Assembly: GCA_002914805.1 (NCBI GenBank)
Contig: JXTB01000142.1
Location: 706,727-770,726 of the forward strand
Origin: Parasponia andersonii
Lineage: Eukaryota > Streptophyta > Magnoliopsida > Rosales > Cannabaceae
Length of the DNA stretch: 64,000 nucleotides
Direction of reading: 5' to 3'
The translations under genes and the position numbers were made by a program. The notes below the pieces were generated by a model. It worked only from the letters and a program-made list of their open reading frames with translations, ran no database searches and was not told where the DNA came from. Shown here piece after piece: positions 60,136 through 64,000 of this stretch (position 1 is the first letter of the stretch; every line of letters begins with the position of its first letter).

Positions 60136-63100
60136 TTGATTACGTGAATAGTGCTTAGGGTCTGCCACTGTAGGCAAACCCCTTTTCCATAGCAATCCAA
60201 AAGATAAATCCATGCAACGAAAAGGGAACTTGACCTGTTTTGGATTTAAGCTTTTTAATAATATAAGCATTCACGTGGGTCTTAAATCACATGCATGTGT
60301 CTCACACGTGATACTTTTTTGAGTGCTGAGTGTTCCACGTATTCGGCAAGTTTTTTCTAGTCTTGAGTTCTTTCAGGACATACGCACCATTGTCAAGTGC
60401 TTTGATCACCTCATAGGGTCCAATCCAATTGGAGTCCAGTTTCGAGGAATTCCCTATTCTGACTTTCAAGGCCCAATCCCCGGTGTTGAATCGTCAAGCA
60501 CTAACCTTCTTTGCGTAGTAGGACCTAGCCTGCTGGTGGTATGAAGCCAGGTGGACCAGAGCCATGTTTCTCATTTTTTTCAGGAGGTCTATGTTATGGC
60601 TTAGCTGCCGTTCGTTTAAGGGGGCATCTCTTACCACTTCGGAGCGAAGGGTCGGGAGGCCGACCTCGGTCGAGATCACATCCTCTGATCCGTAGACCAT
60701 GGCGAATGGCGTTCTTCCAGTCGACCTCCGCTCTATGGTTCGATGGGCCCACACAACGGCCGGTAGCTCTTCTAACCACCTACCTTTAGCCTCCTACAAG
60801 TTCTTTTTGATATTGCTGAATATGGCTTTGTTCGTTGCCTCTGCTTGGTCGTTCCCCTGAGGGTAGTTCACGGAAGAGAAATTGAGTCTTATATCATACA
60901 GCTCGCACAACTCCTTGAGCTAAGCATTTTGGAACTCTGTGCCATGATCGGCGTGTATCTCTTTCGAAATCCCGTATCGACAGATTATATTTTTCCAAAT
61001 AAAGTTAATTGTGTCTACTTTATTTACGATCGCGTAGGCTTTAGCCTCTACCTATTTGGTGAAATAATCTGTGGCCAGCAGGATGTACCTTCTTCCCTTG
61101 GACTTCTGGAGAGCTCTCCGACGATGTCCAAATCCCACTTGGCGAATGGCAAGGGCATTATGTTCGAATGGAGATCCTCCGCGGGTTGGCGTTTCATGGG
61201 GGCGAACCTCTGGCACTTATCACATTTTTTGACGAATTAGGCTGCCTCTATCATCATGTATGTCCAAAAGTATCCAGCCGTCAGGGCCTTGTGGGCGAGG
61301 CTACGTCCGCCAGAGTGGTTGTCGCATACTCTTTTGTGGATTTCTTTCATCAGTTTCTGCGCTTTGTCGGGACCTACACACCGCAGCATTGGCCCTATTG
61401 TCGATCTCGTATATAGTTGTTCCCCTACCATCGAGTATCTGGCAGCCTTCAGCCTGATCGACCTCGCTTCTTGGGGATCTGGGGGTAGGTTCCCCAATGC
61501 CAAATATTGGGTGATGGGTTTCATCCATCCCTTGTCTATGGAGCCGGCTACAAATACATGATGTGCGGGGGTCTCCGAGGGGTCTTTCATATTCCTGTCC
61601 TCTAGGAGAATCTCTGCGTGTCCCGTTCCTCCGGTCGACGCGCTCTTAGCTAGCTCATCAGTCTTTTGGTTCATCTATCTGGGAATCTGTTCGATATTAA
61701 AGCTGCTAAAGCGGGCTTTCACTCCCATTACTTTGGAGAAGTACCTGTGTAATCTCGGCTCTTTTACTTCGAAGTCTCCCTTGACCTGAACCACAACTAA
61801 CTGCGAGTCGATCATTACTTCGATGCTCTCTACTCTGAAATGCAGAGCCAGTTCAAGGCCTTGTAGTAGGGCCTCGTACTTTACCTCGTTATTCGTTGCC
61901 TGGAAACTGAGCCTCAAGGCATTCTCTACTCTGAGTCCTGTTGGGGTCTGCAGGACTATCCCGATACCTGACCCCGAGGCATTCGTGGATCCGTCAGTGT
62001 AGAGGGTCCAGGCTGAAGGGCGGCGAGGCTGAGATGTTTAAAGCAGATTATGCAACTAGCCGAAGGATTTGATTTCCGCTAGGAAATCCGCTATGACCTA
62101 CCCCTTCTTCGCTACTCGGGGCCGATACTCGATGTCGTATATCCCCAGCCCGATTGCTCACTTGGTTAGTCGTCCCGATAGGTCTGGTTTGGCCAAGATC
62201 TATCGGATGGGAAAATCCATGTAGACGGTAACAGAATGTGTTTCAAAGTACTGCCTGAGTCTCTTCTTAGCATTGACCAGAGCGAGGACCAGTTTCTCTA
62301 CCATACTATATCACGTCTCAGTGTCCAGGAGCATGCGGCTTGTATAGAACACCAGTTTCTACTTGCTGCCTTCCTCGACGAATAGTACGGCGCTGATCGC
62401 TACTTCGGACACTGCTAAATAAGTGTACAGGTACTCCCCCTCTGCCGGGGAAGCCAGGATGGGCAGGTGACTTAAGTACAGCTTGAGATCTGTCAGTGCC
62501 TTATTTTGTTCCTCTCCCCAAGCAATAGTGGAGCTTCTCTTTATGCACTAGAAGAAAGGCTTGCATCGGTCAGACATCTTAGAGACGAACCGGCTGAGGG
62601 CGGCTATCTTCCCGACTAGGCGCTGGACTTCCCGAATAGTCGAGGGTCTCTGCACGTCCGCGATAGAGAACAACTATGTAGGATTGGCCTCGATACCCCT
62701 TTTGCTTACGATGTGCCCCAGGAACTGGCCGGAGGACACCCCGAATGCGCATTTCTTAGGGTTCAGACACATCCAATATTATCTCAGAATCTGGAAACAT
62801 TCGTCCAAATGTCCCAGATGACTTGAAGCTTCTCTGTTCTTTACGACCATATCATCGATATAGACTTTCATAGTTTTCCCTAGCTGTCTGGCAAAAATTT
62901 TGTTCATGAGTCTCTGGTAGGTTGCCCCTGCATTCTTCAAACCAAACGGCATACGTCTGTAACAGTACAAGTCTCACTCCATGATAAATGCTATGTGGAT
63001 CTGGTCTTCCTCGTACAGGGGGATCTGGTTGTACCCCGAGTAGGCATCCAAAAAACTCATTCTGTCGAATCCTGCCGTTGCGTCTACCATTTGGTCGATC

Positions 63101-64000
63101 TTTGACAGGGGGAAGCTATCTTTCGGACAAGCCTTGTTCAAGTTGGTGAAGTCTATACAAGTTCGATCGTCGTCATTCTTCTTCTTCACTACCACCGGGT
63201 TGGAGATCTAGCATAGGTATACACATTTCGTGATTAGGCCATTCTCCAGTAGTGTCTCTACCTCTTTGTTGATCGCCTTGTTTTTCCCTGGTGTGAATCT
63301 TGGGGTCTCTACCTGACCGAAGGGAAATTTGGATCTATGTTCAACCGGTGAAAGGCATGCACGGGGTTAATCCCAGGCATGTCATCGTGGGACCAAGCGA
63401 AGACGTCTTGGTTCTGCCTCAGAAATCCCAACAGCTCGTTCTTTTCCTCTTCGGGTAGCAGGACCCTGACTAATATTACCTTCATCGGCTCCGCCTCTTT
63501 CAAAGGGACTGCCACCAGCTCCTCAATCGTAGACTCTGGTCTGTCAGACTCCTCCTCGATCCGTTTAATGTATGCTGGTAGGCGGTCCTTTGATTGCTAT
63601 TCGTCCCTCGTCGAAGCATTCGTACTCGCGTCGAGTCCCTTTAGGGATGTTGAAAAACATTTCCTCGCAGAGGCCTGGTCTCCTTTGATGTCTATCATAT
63701 AGGTACCATCCTTTGATAGACATTTTAAGATCTGGTGGAGGGTGGAGGCGACTCTATGCATGGCGTGGATCCATCCTCTCCCCATTATGACATTGAAGGA
63801 GGACGGGTAGTCGATAACGATGAAGTCTACATCTAAGCATCTCTCCGCTACGTAGACCTTCAAGGTCACAGTGCCCAAGGGGCTGACCTTGGTATTATCG
63901 AAAGCGAACAGCGGCTGACAGGTCGACCTGAGCACGTTTCGATTCAGGCCTATGTTCTCGAACGTGCTGAGGAACAAGATATCGACACTGCTTCCATCAT
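60136..64000 (-). pseudogene. Gypsy copy 2 pol (PR-RT-RNase H-aRNase H-IN), broken
   Basis: From 63977 downward. Protease: FLSTFENIGLNRNVLRS, DYPSSFNVIMGRGWIHAM. RT: LLPEEEKNELLGFLRQNQDV, DRTCIDFTNLNKACPKDSFP, DAYSGYNQIPLYEEDQ (63195-62974), RRMPFGLKNAGATYQRL and YIDDMV (62970-62850). Second RNase H: WTLYTDGSTNASGS, NNEVKYEALLQGLELAL, MIDSQLVVV (about 62010-61770). Integrase: zinc region EIHKRVCDNHSGGRSLAHKA (61370 on) with its His intact, unlike copy 1, then stops in the core and the C-terminal MWAHRTIERRSTGRTPFAMV (60754 on). RT is split by stops and shifts, as in copy 1. The protease start and all of gag are beyond the window. Confidence 0.9.

Larger units (their letters stand above)
54047..64000 (-). 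mobile_element. Gypsy copy 2 (Tat-lineage layout), runs off the window
   Basis: From the right on the minus strand: protease (63977-63597), RT (about 63515-62600), RNase H domains (about 62400-61650), integrase (about 61650-60360), 100-bp array, 74-bp array, antisense ORF (plus strand, 55220-58303), polypurine tract and 3' LTR. Gag, primer site and 5' LTR lie beyond 64000. Adding the parts missing here from copy 1, a full element would be about 12 kb. Confidence 0.9.

Overview
The window looks like nuclear DNA of a flowering plant, most likely a eudicot. Three spliced genes of plant type lie in AT-rich, repeat-laden sequence with poly-A/T tracts, TA microsatellites, MITE-like elements and decayed retrotransposons. 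There are no bacterial-style operons and I see no tRNA, rRNA or CRISPR. One base is unresolved (n at 42331).

Host genes. (1) 10032-11463 (+): calmodulin of 149 residues in two exons, matching the conserved plant CaM7-type protein. (2) 16386-22514 (-): SnRK1 (SNF1-related kinase) beta subunit, AKINbeta1/2 type, 293 residues in four exons, with a 4.56-kb first intron holding a MITE. (3) 45999-51787 (-): a secreted multicopper oxidase of the L-ascorbate oxidase family, 584 residues in five exons with all copper-ligand motifs present. All exon joins were worked out by hand from GT/AG sites and keep the frame. The three genes do not form a pathway.

Layout. 1-9300: Ty3/gypsy 3' remnants with an LTR, a second LTR-like remnant, CACTA-like and hAT-like scraps, a 22-bp minisatellite and a minus-strand 5'-truncated LINE. 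9640-12360: calmodulin gene and a 76-bp tandem duplication. 12360-16385: intergenic. 16386-23287: SnRK1 beta gene and its 5' flank. 23288-26989: a whole but dead hAT transposon with terminal inverted repeats, an 8-bp target duplication (7/8) and a broken transposase. 27486-32330: two Copia elements, the second apparently inserted in the first. 32330-40706: Gypsy copy 1 (minus), fused to the truncated Copia. 40707-45998: intergenic with a hairpin and a 147-bp duplication. 45999-51970: ascorbate oxidase with an intronic MITE. 51971-54046: intergenic. 54047-64000: Gypsy copy 2 (minus), continuing past the window.

The most interesting system is the Gypsy family. The two copies complement each other and show a Tat-lineage layout: LTR, gag, protease, RT, RNase H, a second RNase H, integrase, then two tandem-repeat arrays, then an ORF in ANTISENSE orientation, then the 3' LTR. 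The antisense ORF encodes a coiled-coil protein, and one 78-nt intron with GT/AG ends on its own strand joins two open frames exactly. The 100-bp repeat array is open in all three minus-strand frames. Additional ORFs and tandem repeats are known in the Tat lineage (Retand, Ogre relatives), so novelty is moderate. The apparent antisense splice and the frame-cycling array are the points most worth checking.
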